DNA from: Desulfosporosinus acidiphilus SJ4
GTDB lineage: Bacteria > Bacillota > Desulfitobacteriia > Desulfitobacteriales > Desulfitobacteriaceae
DNA length: 64,000 bases
Direction: 5' to 3'
NCBI RefSeq assembly: GCF_000255115.2
Contig: NC_018068.1
Coordinates: 4,249,977 to 4,313,976 of the forward strand
The notes under the pieces were generated by a model, which was not told where the DNA came from, ran no database searches, and saw only the letters and a list, made by a program, of their open reading frames with translations. Positions 8,271-16,688 of this stretch are shown here, piece after piece (the stretch's first letter is position 1; every line of letters begins with the position of its first letter). The translations under genes and the position numbers were made by a program.

Positions 8271-8822
8271 TTAAGAGCCACTTTGTCGTGTGGGATTCCA
8301 TTCGTGAGCTGGGTTATAGAAGGTATTAGAGGTAATCGTATCTTTTACCGGAATCGTCCAAGTGACATGGTTTGCAGGTAAAATGCCCTGCAAAACAGAA
8401 AGTTTTAAATTCATGATGATAAAAAGGCTTGTCCCTGGGACAATTCCTTCAAACCCTGACGGTGCCGGGTCGCCCCGATCGCTTTCACTAAACATCTGAA
8501 AACTTTGAATGCTGTAGCTGCTCTGAGGCCATTTCGACAGATACTTGGGTAAAAGTGTTTGGAAATTCTGTTGAACATTCGCCTGAAGTGCCATATCCTG
8601 TCCTCCTTGAAGGTCTGGTATAACGACTTGATCAAGAGCCTGGCGTCCTGCAGTTTCCACAGCATTATGAAGACTTGATACCGTATTATGGACATAGGCA
8701 ATTGCCCCAAACACTGCCGTCAATATCAACAGCAGGCCAATACAGATTAATCCAAAAATATAGATTGAGCCTGCCCCTTTTTCTCGTTGTTCTCGGGGCA
8801 TTTGCAGATAGTTATGAATCAT
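8271..8822 (-). CDS. TadE-like single-pass pseudopilin
   Basis: 183 residues; ATG at 8822 follows AAAGGGG. After 17 charged residues comes GAGSIYIFGLICIGLLLILT (about 17-36), a long N-terminal helix ending near 47 and followed by VHNTVSSLHNAVETAGRQALD, the amphipathic pilin-like helix typical of TadE/TadF proteins. The rest is a 110-residue exported domain with no cysteine. It lies between the propeller protein and DUF2958. Probably a minor pilin; no sequence motif fixes this beyond the N-terminal pattern. Confidence 0.65.
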   Translation of the reverse strand: MIHNYLQMPREQREKGAGSIYIFGLICIGLLLILTAVFGAIAYVHNTVSSLHNAVETAGRQALDQVVIPDLQGGQDMALQANVQQNFQTLLPKYLSKWPQSSYSIQSFQMFSESDRGDPAPSGFEGIVPGTSLFIIMNLKLSVLQGILPANHVTWTIPVKDTITSNTFYNPAHEWNPTRQSGS

Positions 8823-8837
8823 ATGAAATGCCCCTTT

Positions 8838-11234
8838 CTATTCCGAATCTCCAAATTGGACCACGGACGTTGTATAGGTATAATATTCCGTTCCGGTAAT
8901 GTTCAAAGTGTAACTGGCGGTACCGCTGGCATCATACGACCCGGTTTGCCAGATAAAAATAACGCCCGCTTTTGTAGGGATAGGCACTTGATACTCATAC
9001 GTTACATGCACGTTAAACTGAGCATAGAGATCGTCTGACTCCATGATGACAGTACCATCATCCGGAATAGGCGGCGGATAGCCAGCCCATGATTCTCTAA
9101 ATTGACAGGTTGCAGTGCTTCCCTGCGGGGTCATATTTGTAGTTGATTGAGTTATCTTTAGCAAAGGATCATTCCCCGAACCTCCTACGTTTGGGACCCC
9201 GTCTTTATGCGTAATGGATGCTTTGGTAATCGCGACGCCTGTAATGGTGGCATTAAGATACCCTGACGGTGGTGCAGGAGGATTGACTTTTAGGGTGGCT
9301 ACGAGGTAATCTCCATATTTAGCGGTTCCATCCGGAAGTTTATCTGTAAGATTTTGAAGCCCGTAGGCATCAATCTGAAGAGTTGCTGGAATAGTTCCTT
9401 GCGGATTCCATGGACCAGGGTTAACACTGAAACTAGTCGTGGCCTGGGCAGTTTCACCGCCGTTGTTGGTTGCCGTGACGGTAACGGTATACGTCGTTTG
9501 TTGGCCTGTAGTATTATTGGGTGCAACGACCATGCCGGACCACGTATCATTAGGGTTTTGGCTTAACGTAATATCGACCGGTGTGCTTTTTCCGTCTGTA
9601 ATATGGGCGGTCATGCTTTTTGTAACAGACGTTGGATAAGGTGTCGCTACGATGGTCACCGGGTTTCCTTCATCGACGATACTCGGCGTTGCCGATGCTG
9701 TAACTGAATAGGAGGCCGGAGCCCAAAGTTCTATACATCCTTGGGTATCAAGGCCGTAATTTGTCCATGCAGCTAGATAATGAAGGTCCGTTCCGCTGGG
9801 ATCTGTGCCTACATCGGCAGCAACGGAGGTATAGGGAGCCGAAACTGCACCCAGGGTTTGCCAGGTCCTTTTCCACGTTTGTTGGTTATCGGCTTGTTGA
9901 AAAGCAACCGGCAAGTTGTCGCAGCTCATCGGACTTGTTACAAGAAGGCCCGCCGTCCCTGTAGAAGCGATAAAAATAGTGTCTGTGCTGCCGTTTCTCA
10001 CCACAGCCGGAGAATCTAATCCAGAAAAACTGCTTATTTGAGTATCGCCTTGTCCAATCAAATCAACGGTCGTGGCGTTTAAGGTCGAGTGTCCATTGCC
10101 AACCCAGATGATGTTTTCTCCGTCCAATGCCAGGTTAGTGATGCAAGGATTACTCTGATCCATGGCCGAGATGTCATCGGCCAGTAAGTCTCCATTGGCG
10201 CTTAGCTGATAAATCGCTGCGCCCTGATCGGGGACATAGATTCTGCCGTCTGAAGCAACGGCTGGTGAGCTGTCGATCGGGCCATAGAAAATAGGGGAAC
10301 CACTGGAGCTATAACAGGTTTTGTAATTGCCGGTCATGGGGTCCATGAGGATGAGACGATTTTTGCCGCTTTCGGCTGCGTCAACACCGAAAACAGCAGC
10401 TCCTTGAGTTCCGACAGCCGTAGTATGGAGATTCCATGCTGGGGAGGATGTAACAATGTCGTTGGTGGCATTGGAAGAGTCATCGGTGGTTTTATAGTAA
10501 TTAGGTATTGCTAAAACATTAGCTGGAGAATAAAGTGGCTGTGAAATTACGCCGCCCGACCAACTACCAACTACAGCGAAAGGTGTTTGCCAAGTCACAG
10601 TTTGTCCGCTAGTCAAATCAGTGCCAGATGCTGTTAGTGCGGGAGTTATTAATGGAGATGCTGCAATTTGTTGAATCGCATTTCCAGAATTACCCCTAAT
10701 AGGACTGGATTGCATTTGATCGGGATGATCTATCGGCCACCAATAAAGGTATTCACCAACAGCGATTGCCAAATAACCATTAGTAATGGTTGGGCCTGAA
10801 ACACCCGCCCCGGAATTGACTTCTCCATTAGGCCCACTTGGTGGGGCGTAAAAGTTTTGAACAATTTTGGCATTTAGAGTTATCCCATTTCCTGGGGTCC
10901 AAGCGTATTGTCCGGTCGTAACTGGTTTAGTTAAGTCAACCTCCCACAAATGACCATAATCTGAATCATCGTAGGTATACTGGTAGAGTTTATTGCCTAC
11001 AACTACGGGTGTTGTGTATGAATACTGTTGATAGCCATTCCATTTAGAAATCTCGACGTAATACGGATTGCTATTGTATATAAGCCCGTTAAAAGATGAA
11101 TCGTTGACCGTATTGTCCCTTGAGATGTCCGCATCATGGGTGTAATTGTCTGCAGCTCTTACATTTGATGATGCTATGAAGAGAAAAAGCAATGTTAGAA
11201 ATGAAATTAGTCTAAACCATTTCCTATTGAGCAA
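8838..11234 (-). CDS. Secreted beta-propeller (PQQ/WD-like) protein with Ig-like C-terminal part
   Basis: The start is best placed at TTG 11234, preceded by GAGAGGTGG, giving 798 residues with a textbook signal peptide (NRKWFRLISFLTLLFLFIAS, cleavage near VRA-ADN). Residues about 30-480 contain blade-like repeats (KLYQYTYDDSDYGHLWEVDL; SPAVASDGRIYVPDQGAAIY; DGENIIWVGNG) of the PQQ/quinoprotein-type propeller. From about 520 a Big/Ig-like stretch follows (YSVTASATPSIVDEGNPVTI). There is no membrane anchor or LPXTG, so it is released or held by the Tad structure. It is next to a pseudopilin gene, suggesting a surface component of the pilus system. Substrate unknown. Confidence 0.75.
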   Translation of the reverse strand: MLNRKWFRLISFLTLLFLFIASSNVRAADNYTHDADISRDNTVNDSSFNGLIYNSNPYYVEISKWNGYQQYSYTTPVVVGNKLYQYTYDDSDYGHLWEVDLTKPVTTGQYAWTPGNGITLNAKIVQNFYAPPSGPNGEVNSGAGVSGPTITNGYLAIAVGEYLYWWPIDHPDQMQSSPIRGNSGNAIQQIAASPLITPALTASGTDLTSGQTVTWQTPFAVVGSWSGGVISQPLYSPANVLAIPNYYKTTDDSSNATNDIVTSSPAWNLHTTAVGTQGAAVFGVDAAESGKNRLILMDPMTGNYKTCYSSSGSPIFYGPIDSSPAVASDGRIYVPDQGAAIYQLSANGDLLADDISAMDQSNPCITNLALDGENIIWVGNGHSTLNATTVDLIGQGDTQISSFSGLDSPAVVRNGSTDTIFIASTGTAGLLVTSPMSCDNLPVAFQQADNQQTWKRTWQTLGAVSAPYTSVAADVGTDPSGTDLHYLAAWTNYGLDTQGCIELWAPASYSVTASATPSIVDEGNPVTIVATPYPTSVTKSMTAHITDGKSTPVDITLSQNPNDTWSGMVVAPNNTTGQQTTYTVTVTATNNGGETAQATTSFSVNPGPWNPQGTIPATLQIDAYGLQNLTDKLPDGTAKYGDYLVATLKVNPPAPPSGYLNATITGVAITKASITHKDGVPNVGGSGNDPLLKITQSTTNMTPQGSTATCQFRESWAGYPPPIPDDGTVIMESDDLYAQFNVHVTYEYQVPIPTKAGVIFIWQTGSYDASGTASYTLNITGTEYYTYTTSVVQFGDSE

Positions 11235-11241
11235 AATAAAA

Positions 11242-11293
11242 CCACCTCTCTTATAAAAATTCCTTTCATAAGAGAGGTGGCAAACACTTGACA
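11242..11293 (-). promoter_or_regulatory. 19-nt Tad-locus motif, copy B, with 13-bp hairpin that buries the ribosome site
   Basis: TGTCAAGTGTTTGCCACCT (11275-11293) overlaps a perfect 13-bp stem: CCACCTCTCTTAT on the mRNA pairs with ATAAGAGAGGTGG (plus-strand arms 11242-11254 and 11268-11280) across a 13-nt loop. The downstream arm holds the GAGAGGTGG that serves the TTG start at 11234. The loop carries an AAGGA. The strength of this stem predicts poor translation unless it is opened by a factor, a processed 5' end or an alternative fold. Confidence 0.7.
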
Positions 11294-11313
11294 ATTGTTT
11301 TAAGTTTTAAGTT

Positions 11314-12207
11314 TTAAGCAACTCGATGTCTCACATAAATCATTCTTCCGGCAACTGCTGCAAAGGCGAAGATAGTAACCGCTGCTGCAACCCATAACCA
11401 AATATTTTTTTGCGTTTGTGTTTCTTCTTTTATCGGTAACTTGGTCGGTATATTTGCCGGATTACTGCTCGGTGGATTTTGTGTGGATAATATTTTATCG
11501 GCTGCTACCATTTCCTGTGTCATTGGACCAGACGGAGTTTTCACCGTTTGACCAACCGCAGGATCAGACTGTACTGGTGATATTGACGTGTTAGCCTTGC
11601 TTTGCTGCGCTGTCATTACTGTTGCGCTACTAGATTGCTTACTAGAAGTGCTTTGAGAAGGAGGATTGTTCTGAGTTTGTGATTGCGTCACTGGGGCAGG
11701 TGTAGGCGCTTGTGTTTGTGTAGGTACGGTCTGATTCGTCGATTGAACCGAATAGCCCATCTTCTGTAGCCAGGATGTCTGATCTGAGTTAAGAGTAGTT
11801 GATGAGGGCGGAATATTCGCTCCACCAACTTGAGATGGGTTGAAATTCTGTACCTTCATAGCAGCTAAAACATTATCCGAAAATTTAATATTACTTCCAA
11901 AAGTACCGTTTGTACCTCCAAGATAATTACCATATCCTTCTTGCTCGGCTAAAAGAATTGGCCGAACATCATCAAGAGAGTGCCACGAAGAATCAAATGG
12001 TGCATCTATTTCATTAGATGCTCTAAATCCTCCCGTATATAAAAAGCTAATCACTGTATTTTTACCGCCTTGGTTTGGGCCAACGGTCCAAGCTGATAAC
12101 GTTAATCCACTTGGTACATCATTGTTATACGTCGTGGCCATGACTGCACCTGGTAATAGAGTTATTAGGATACAGAGTAATGCTAAGATCATCCCAAACT
12201 TCCTCAT
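11314..12207 (-). CDS. Exported, C-terminally membrane-anchored Ser/Thr/Gln/Pro-rich protein
   Basis: ATG at 12207 is preceded by GGAGGTGAGAAGG and starts a clear signal peptide (MRKFGMILALLCILITLLPG, cleavage near VMA-TTY), giving 297 residues. A compact domain (about 25-125) precedes a low-complexity Gln/Ser/Thr/Pro linker (about 130-250), then a C-terminal helix LWVAAAVTIFAFAAVAGRMI and a basic tail. So it is a surface stalk held in the membrane. An in-frame ATG at 12276 also has a good ribosome site (GGAGGTG) and would add 24 residues; that start lies under the copy C hairpin, so two N-termini or a leader are possible. Confidence 0.7.
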   Translation of the reverse strand: MRKFGMILALLCILITLLPGAVMATTYNNDVPSGLTLSAWTVGPNQGGKNTVISFLYTGGFRASNEIDAPFDSSWHSLDDVRPILLAEQEGYGNYLGGTNGTFGSNIKFSDNVLAAMKVQNFNPSQVGGANIPPSSTTLNSDQTSWLQKMGYSVQSTNQTVPTQTQAPTPAPVTQSQTQNNPPSQSTSSKQSSSATVMTAQQSKANTSISPVQSDPAVGQTVKTPSGPMTQEMVAADKILSTQNPPSSNPANIPTKLPIKEETQTQKNIWLWVAAAVTIFAFAAVAGRMIYVRHRVA

Positions 12208-12283
12208 CCTTCTCACCTCCAAAATATTCCTGTTGATTACATTGTAACATATTTTTGGGTAAAGTTTTAATATCATTTCTTTA

Positions 12284-12316
12284 CACCTCCATAATAAAGG
12301 TGGCAAATACATGACA
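12284..12316 (-). promoter_or_regulatory. 19-nt Tad-locus motif, copy C, with short Shine-Dalgarno hairpin
   Basis: TGTCATGTATTTGCCACCT (12298-12316) lies about 45 nt after the stop of the RCC1-type surface protein. Its CACCT pairs with AGGTG at 12284-12288 across a 9-nt loop, covering the GGAGGTG that precedes the ATG at 12276. The second start at 12207 would stay free. Confidence 0.6.
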
Positions 12317-12361
12317 ATTAATTTTTGACTTATATTGTAGCTAATTCTTGGAGGTCATAGT

Positions 12362-14599
12362 TCAGTTTGGGGGAAGATTCGAGATTTCGACGGGGATAGT
12401 AGTACCATAGGATGTCTCATTTAACGTGGCTCCTGATTTTCCGTTACCAAGTTCACCGTTAGTTCCGTTTCCCCAGGCCCAAACATGATTTGAGCTATCA
12501 GTAGCATAGCCCGTGCCCGATCCGCCAGCAATTGCGACAATATCAGCTAGGTTAGATACCTGGACTGGGACAGCTGAATTATTTTGGGCCCCGTTACCGA
12601 GATTACCGTCAGTTCCCAACCCCCAGGCCCAAACATGGCCGGAACTATCCAAAGCGTAGCCAGTGTTAAATCCACCATCAATTGCAATAATATTCGTCAG
12701 ATCAGATACTTGTACGGGGGTTGTTGTAAAGTATGGTGATAATTTTATTCCGTCTGCCGAAAATCCTGATTTTCCGTTACCAAGTTCACCATACCCCCCG
12801 TCTCCCCAAGTCCAGACATGACCCGAGTTATCAAGGGCATAACCAGTAGCAAATCCACCAGCTATTGCAATAATATTACTTAAATTAGATACTTGGACAG
12901 GGGTTGCTGAAAAATATGATCCGTTAGTTAGAGTCGATCCTGATGTCCCGTTACCAAGTTCGCCATCACCACCATTCCCCCAAGCCCATACGTGTCCTGA
13001 GCTATCAAGGGCGTAAGCAGCGTGATCTCCCCCGGTGATTGCAATAATATTCGTTAGATCAGATACTTGTACGGGGGTTGTTATAAAATATGGTTTATTT
13101 TCTGACAGCACCCATCCCGATTTTCCATTTCCAAGTTCACCACTAACTCCCCATCCCCAGGCCCAAACATGGCCGGAACTGTCCAATGCGTAACCAGTCT
13201 TTCCTCCCCCAGCGACTGCCACAATATTACTCAGGTTAGATACTTGGATGGTGGCATCTAAATTCACATGACCGTCGAGTGGGTCGTTAAGATTTCCCCA
13301 GGCCCAAACATGACCGGATGTGTCAAGGGCGCAAGCACCGCCCTCCTGTCCAGCAGCAATTGCGATAATATGGGTTAGGCTAGATTTTTGAACAGGAGTG
13401 TTCTGTGAGCCCCAAGTATAAACTGTTCCCTCTGTCGATTTAGTCGTAACCCAACCAGCCTTTCCCCATACCCAGACGTGTCCACTAGAATCTAGATAAT
13501 ATCCGTTTTTATCTCCCCCTGCGATATTGGTAAAGTCAGTAGGCGATTTTCCATCTAAAGTATTTTCTACCTCGCGGATAAGTATATCGGGAACAACAGT
13601 CCTTCCACCTAATGATTGTACATTAGGATGAATACCTGAATCGTGAAGTTTTTGTAGATAAGATTGAATAGCATAGGGAATCGTCAAAACTTGATTGTTA
13701 ACAAGAAGGATTGGGTCTCCAGTCTTAGCGGCCAAGGCACTCCCCGCCAGAGCGTCTGGGAAGTTATTTCCGTTCGCAAGATAAACAGTCTGCGGAGTTA
13801 CTGAGAACTGGTTTAACACTGTAGCATTTGTCCCAAAACAATCATCTCCAGCCAGACGTGTAACCGTCGCACCAGGAACCAAAGATTTAATTTGGTTTTC
13901 CATGTCTTGTGAAACGACACTCGTTCCTCCAGTAATATAAACCTCAGATGGATTATCTTTTGTAATATAGCTTTTTGTTTTATCTGGAAAATAATTAGCT
14001 CCAACCAAAAGAGTTGGATATTGTTTTGACCCTGAAAAGCTAGACACACTCAAAGCATCTGGAAAGTTTTCACCAGATGCAATGAAGACCGGCGTCCCTT
14101 GAGGAACATTAACATCATTGACAATAAGCATATTCGTGTCATAGCGATCAGTACCACCGAAACGTTTGATATTACTGTAACCCATGGAAGTAAGCTTTGT
14201 TTCAAAGTCTGTTCCAATTATTGATGTTCCACCAATGATATAGACAGTTCCAGTATTGGCCACATGTGCAGAGATATAATTAAAGTCTTCATTAGAAGCA
14301 GTTGCCGTTGTGCCAACCAGTAAAATAGGAGCCTGCAATTTCTTTGATAGTATGCTGGCCGACAACGCATCAGGAAAATCATTACCTGATGCAAGGATTA
14401 CATTGTCGCATGTAGAGTTATTATAAGCCTCCGCAACAACAACGGATGTTTGGTATTGGTCTTGGCCCGCTAGGCGGGATGATACGTATGGTTCACTGAT
14501 AGTTTGAGCAGACACGGGTACTACTGCCCCTGATAGAATAATCATGACCATTAGAGTTAGACTAAAAGCCCTAATTCTCATCATTTTTTTAATCCACAT
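12362..14599 (-). CDS. Cell-wall-binding-repeat (CWB2) protein fused to RCC1-like repeats
   Basis: The likely start is ATG 14599 after AAAGGA, giving 745 residues with a signal peptide (hydrophobic core about 14-28, cleavage near VSA-QTI). Three CWB2 repeats follow (RLAGQDQYQTS, RFGGTDRYDTN, RLAGDDCFGTN, each with ILASGNDFPDALS-like motifs), which in clostridia bind the wall polymer. The second half has about seven RCC1-type repeats of about 45 residues (GYALDSSGHVWAWG, GELGNGKSG, NIIAIAGG), predicted to close into a seven-bladed propeller. CWB2 gives wall attachment, the propeller probably a binding surface. The repeats are also close at the DNA level, so recombination between them is plausible. 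First gene upstream of motif copy C. Confidence 0.88.
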   Translation of the reverse strand: MWIKKMMRIRAFSLTLMVMIILSGAVVPVSAQTISEPYVSSRLAGQDQYQTSVVVAEAYNNSTCDNVILASGNDFPDALSASILSKKLQAPILLVGTTATASNEDFNYISAHVANTGTVYIIGGTSIIGTDFETKLTSMGYSNIKRFGGTDRYDTNMLIVNDVNVPQGTPVFIASGENFPDALSVSSFSGSKQYPTLLVGANYFPDKTKSYITKDNPSEVYITGGTSVVSQDMENQIKSLVPGATVTRLAGDDCFGTNATVLNQFSVTPQTVYLANGNNFPDALAGSALAAKTGDPILLVNNQVLTIPYAIQSYLQKLHDSGIHPNVQSLGGRTVVPDILIREVENTLDGKSPTDFTNIAGGDKNGYYLDSSGHVWVWGKAGWVTTKSTEGTVYTWGSQNTPVQKSSLTHIIAIAAGQEGGACALDTSGHVWAWGNLNDPLDGHVNLDATIQVSNLSNIVAVAGGGKTGYALDSSGHVWAWGWGVSGELGNGKSGWVLSENKPYFITTPVQVSDLTNIIAITGGDHAAYALDSSGHVWAWGNGGDGELGNGTSGSTLTNGSYFSATPVQVSNLSNIIAIAGGFATGYALDNSGHVWTWGDGGYGELGNGKSGFSADGIKLSPYFTTTPVQVSDLTNIIAIDGGFNTGYALDSSGHVWAWGLGTDGNLGNGAQNNSAVPVQVSNLADIVAIAGGSGTGYATDSSNHVWAWGNGTNGELGNGKSGATLNETSYGTTIPVEISNLPPN

Positions 14600-14768
14600 T
14601 AGAAAATTCCTTTCGCTTCGCCCAAAGTACAAAAACGGCAATTGTCCTAATTGTTTTGAATAATTATTTGTACCCCTAATGCTTAATACCGAGTGTTTCC
14701 GGAACCTCCAGTATAGCTGTCGCTGGTACAGCTGGCTCATAGACTTATTCAAAATAGTTAAGTCCTAT

Positions 14769-14812
14769 GTGAATTTATAGTGAATTTATAGTGAATTTAT
14801 AGTGAATTCATA
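14769..14812. repeat. 11-bp tandem repeat, four units
   Basis: GTGAATTTATA occurs three times exactly and a fourth time as GTGAATTCATA, with an 11-bp period. The array overlaps the last codons and the stop of the ParB-like gene (stop at 14797), so the repeat supplies the terminal residues NSL. It marks the boundary between the Tad locus and the toxin-antitoxin island and could be a slippage tract or a protein-binding array. Confidence 0.8.
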
Positions 14813-15888
14813 GCTAATTCATATATGTTCATACCATGTTTAGTTTCGATTCTTTCAATAAGTTGGAGACCACTCACACCTTCCCTTAACAATTCCCTAG
14901 TTTCCTCTTGACTAAACCCAATATTCTTAAATGAATTATAACAATCATGTAGAATTCTCTGAATCGAATTATTATGTCTTACCTTTTGAATAGTGATCAC
15001 GTTCTCTTCCTGTTGCTGATGTCTTGGAACCCCTTTTACAACTACTGCATAAATTTGGGGCACATTAAATCTTTTTGCAATACAGGTCCTATGTTTTCCT
15101 TCACTCGTAATATAGACACCGTCATAATCTGCTACATGAATTTGCTCATAATCATGATAGTTGATATCGTAGGTATTGTTAGTCAGCTTTTTAATAAGTT
15201 TATTGCAATGCTCAAAATGTTTGCATATATCCAAAAATCGTTTCTCTTTAGAAGTTACCGTTAGAACTTCTTCTAATGTAAAGAGCGAATATTCGCTTTG
15301 ACTATAGGCATCAACAAGATTAAGCGCATGAAAAACACTTTTGAGAATACATCCTGTCCCTGATCCTATAAGTCCTGGATAAAGAGGAATTCTTGATGTA
15401 TCTATATACCGTTTTTCTTTATCGTAAGGAAATTCCCAGTTTCGGGGTAAATTTAATCTAGTAAATCGGTCAATGTAATAATAACCCGCACAACCATTTT
15501 CAGTCCCCGATTCATAAATTAATTCATATTCATCTGGGACTGAATTATCCCATTTAGGATATTTGCCTACATCTAAATTTCGATACACTTGAATAAAATC
15601 TCTTTTGTTTTCAATAAGCAACTGGAAACTTACTACTCTATCAGAATCAAATTCTTTTTCTTTTATAAAATAAAGGATCTTGTTAAAAAATCCTTTTGGA
15701 GTAACGGATTGTTGACGAAAATAAATTCCAGGAAAAACTTCTTTATACACACTATCATCGGAAGATTCAGCGTCATATTTATAAAAATTATAAATTGACA
15801 AAAAACTAAATTCTCTATTATTAAAAACTATTTTTATTGGATCTGAAATTGTATAAACGTCATTAAATTGAAATACATTGTTTGCCAA
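14797..15888 (-). CDS. ParB/sulfiredoxin-fold domain protein, function unknown
   Basis: 363 residues with start ATG at 15888 and AGGGAG upstream. Most of the protein matches nothing I recognise. Residues about 250-285 (VADYDGVYITSEGKHRTCIA, then PQIYAVVV) reproduce the ParB-like nuclease/CTPase core, where a Gly-x-His-Arg motif follows two strands. The rest has a mixed alpha/beta look and a helical C-terminus. Low GC compared with the Tad genes beside it suggests separate acquisition. Function could be DNA modification, partition or defence; the neighbourhood of toxin-antitoxin pairs does not decide. Confidence 0.55.
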   Translation of the reverse strand: MANNVFQFNDVYTISDPIKIVFNNREFSFLSIYNFYKYDAESSDDSVYKEVFPGIYFRQQSVTPKGFFNKILYFIKEKEFDSDRVVSFQLLIENKRDFIQVYRNLDVGKYPKWDNSVPDEYELIYESGTENGCAGYYYIDRFTRLNLPRNWEFPYDKEKRYIDTSRIPLYPGLIGSGTGCILKSVFHALNLVDAYSQSEYSLFTLEEVLTVTSKEKRFLDICKHFEHCNKLIKKLTNNTYDINYHDYEQIHVADYDGVYITSEGKHRTCIAKRFNVPQIYAVVVKGVPRHQQQEENVITIQKVRHNNSIQRILHDCYNSFKNIGFSQEETRELLREGVSGLQLIERIETKHGMNIYELAMNSL

Positions 15889-15953
15889 TATTTACCTTCT
15901 CCCTCGAACTAGATTTCATTATATCAAGTTCTATCTATGGTCAAAAAATGATG

Positions 15954-16295
15954 TTAATTAGATACCCTTTTATGAACAAATTTCAATACCTTTCGAACGT
16001 CTTCTTCTGTAACGCCCCTAACTTCGCTGGGAAGAACTTTTAGCTTGCAAATATGTAAATGATGAGGGGCTGTCTCTATATCATCAAAATGGGGTGCATT
16101 ATTAAATCTATAAAATCCTTTATCACATTCCCAATGGTACGAATAGCGCCCGTTAGCATTCTGGTGAATATCAATATAACTTCCATCAAATAAAGTGAGT
16201 CGAATACGCTTACGTCTTGGATCGACAATTTCAACCTTTTCGATTAAAGACGGAAATTCGAGTTTACACAAATTGGCAATTTCTTCAATCATCAT
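15954..16295 (-). CDS. TumE-like toxin (DUF6516)
   Basis: 113 residues. The core DGSYIDIHQNANGRYSYHWE followed by FYRFNNAPHFDD and HHLHICKLKVLPSE matches the DUF6516/TumE toxin layout, with an aromatic-rich middle and a His-His-x-His cluster. It overlaps the end of the upstream antitoxin gene by 11 nt, the usual gene arrangement here (antitoxin first). TumE toxins inhibit growth by an RNA-related mechanism that I cannot infer from sequence. Intact and near the usual family length. Confidence 0.7.
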   Translation of the reverse strand: MMIEEIANLCKLEFPSLIEKVEIVDPRRKRIRLTLFDGSYIDIHQNANGRYSYHWECDKGFYRFNNAPHFDDIETAPHHLHICKLKVLPSEVRGVTEEDVRKVLKFVHKRVSN

Positions 16296-16584
16296 TTTGT
16301 TTATTTCCTCTAGAACTTGCTAAACTTTCTAGCAATTCCTTTCTATAATCTTGAAGGTTACTCCAATCTATTGTGTCTTCCCACGCTGGGTGCCCATCAA
16401 CTCGTTTGTCCTTGATCTGTTGCTCTAATATTTCTGGTGAAGATACTCCATATTTTTGAATATATCCAGCTATCTCTTGATCCGTTTTTGCTAACTCGGT
16501 CAATATCCAGCAAGATAAAGCCCGAAGCTGCAGGACTTCTTCGTCAATATTTACTTTCGAAGATAGATTCGACCAAATTGACAT
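16285..16584 (-). CDS. TumA-like antitoxin
   Basis: 99 residues; ATG at 16584 with AAGGAG upstream. The chain is mostly helical (LRALSCWILTELAKTDQEIA; ILEQQIKDKR) and has no DNA-binding motif I can name. Assignment is by position: directly upstream of and overlapping the DUF6516 toxin. Its C-terminus (DYRKELLESLASSRGNKQ) is charged and probably wraps the toxin. Confidence 0.6.
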   Translation of the reverse strand: MSIWSNLSSKVNIDEEVLQLRALSCWILTELAKTDQEIAGYIQKYGVSSPEILEQQIKDKRVDGHPAWEDTIDWSNLQDYRKELLESLASSRGNKQNDD

Positions 16585-16688
16585 TTCGTTTCACTCCTTT
16601 TAAATCCATAATATCAAATTTCTCCTAATATTAGGTAGTTCCTCCTTGCCTATGACATGAAAAGAACGAATCGTTGCCATAACCCCCG

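Noticed and set aside
6553-12316. Reading the 19-nt motif as the 3' end of a c-di-GMP-I (GEMM) riboswitch because of GGGTTTGCC
   Set aside because: Only 8-50 nt separate the motif from the upstream stop codon, too little for the aptamer, and the conserved GEMM core is not present.
6553-12316. TTGACA on the plus strand of the motif as a -35 box
   Set aside because: All neighbouring genes are on the minus strand, no -10 box follows at 17 nt, and copies C and D have ATGACA.
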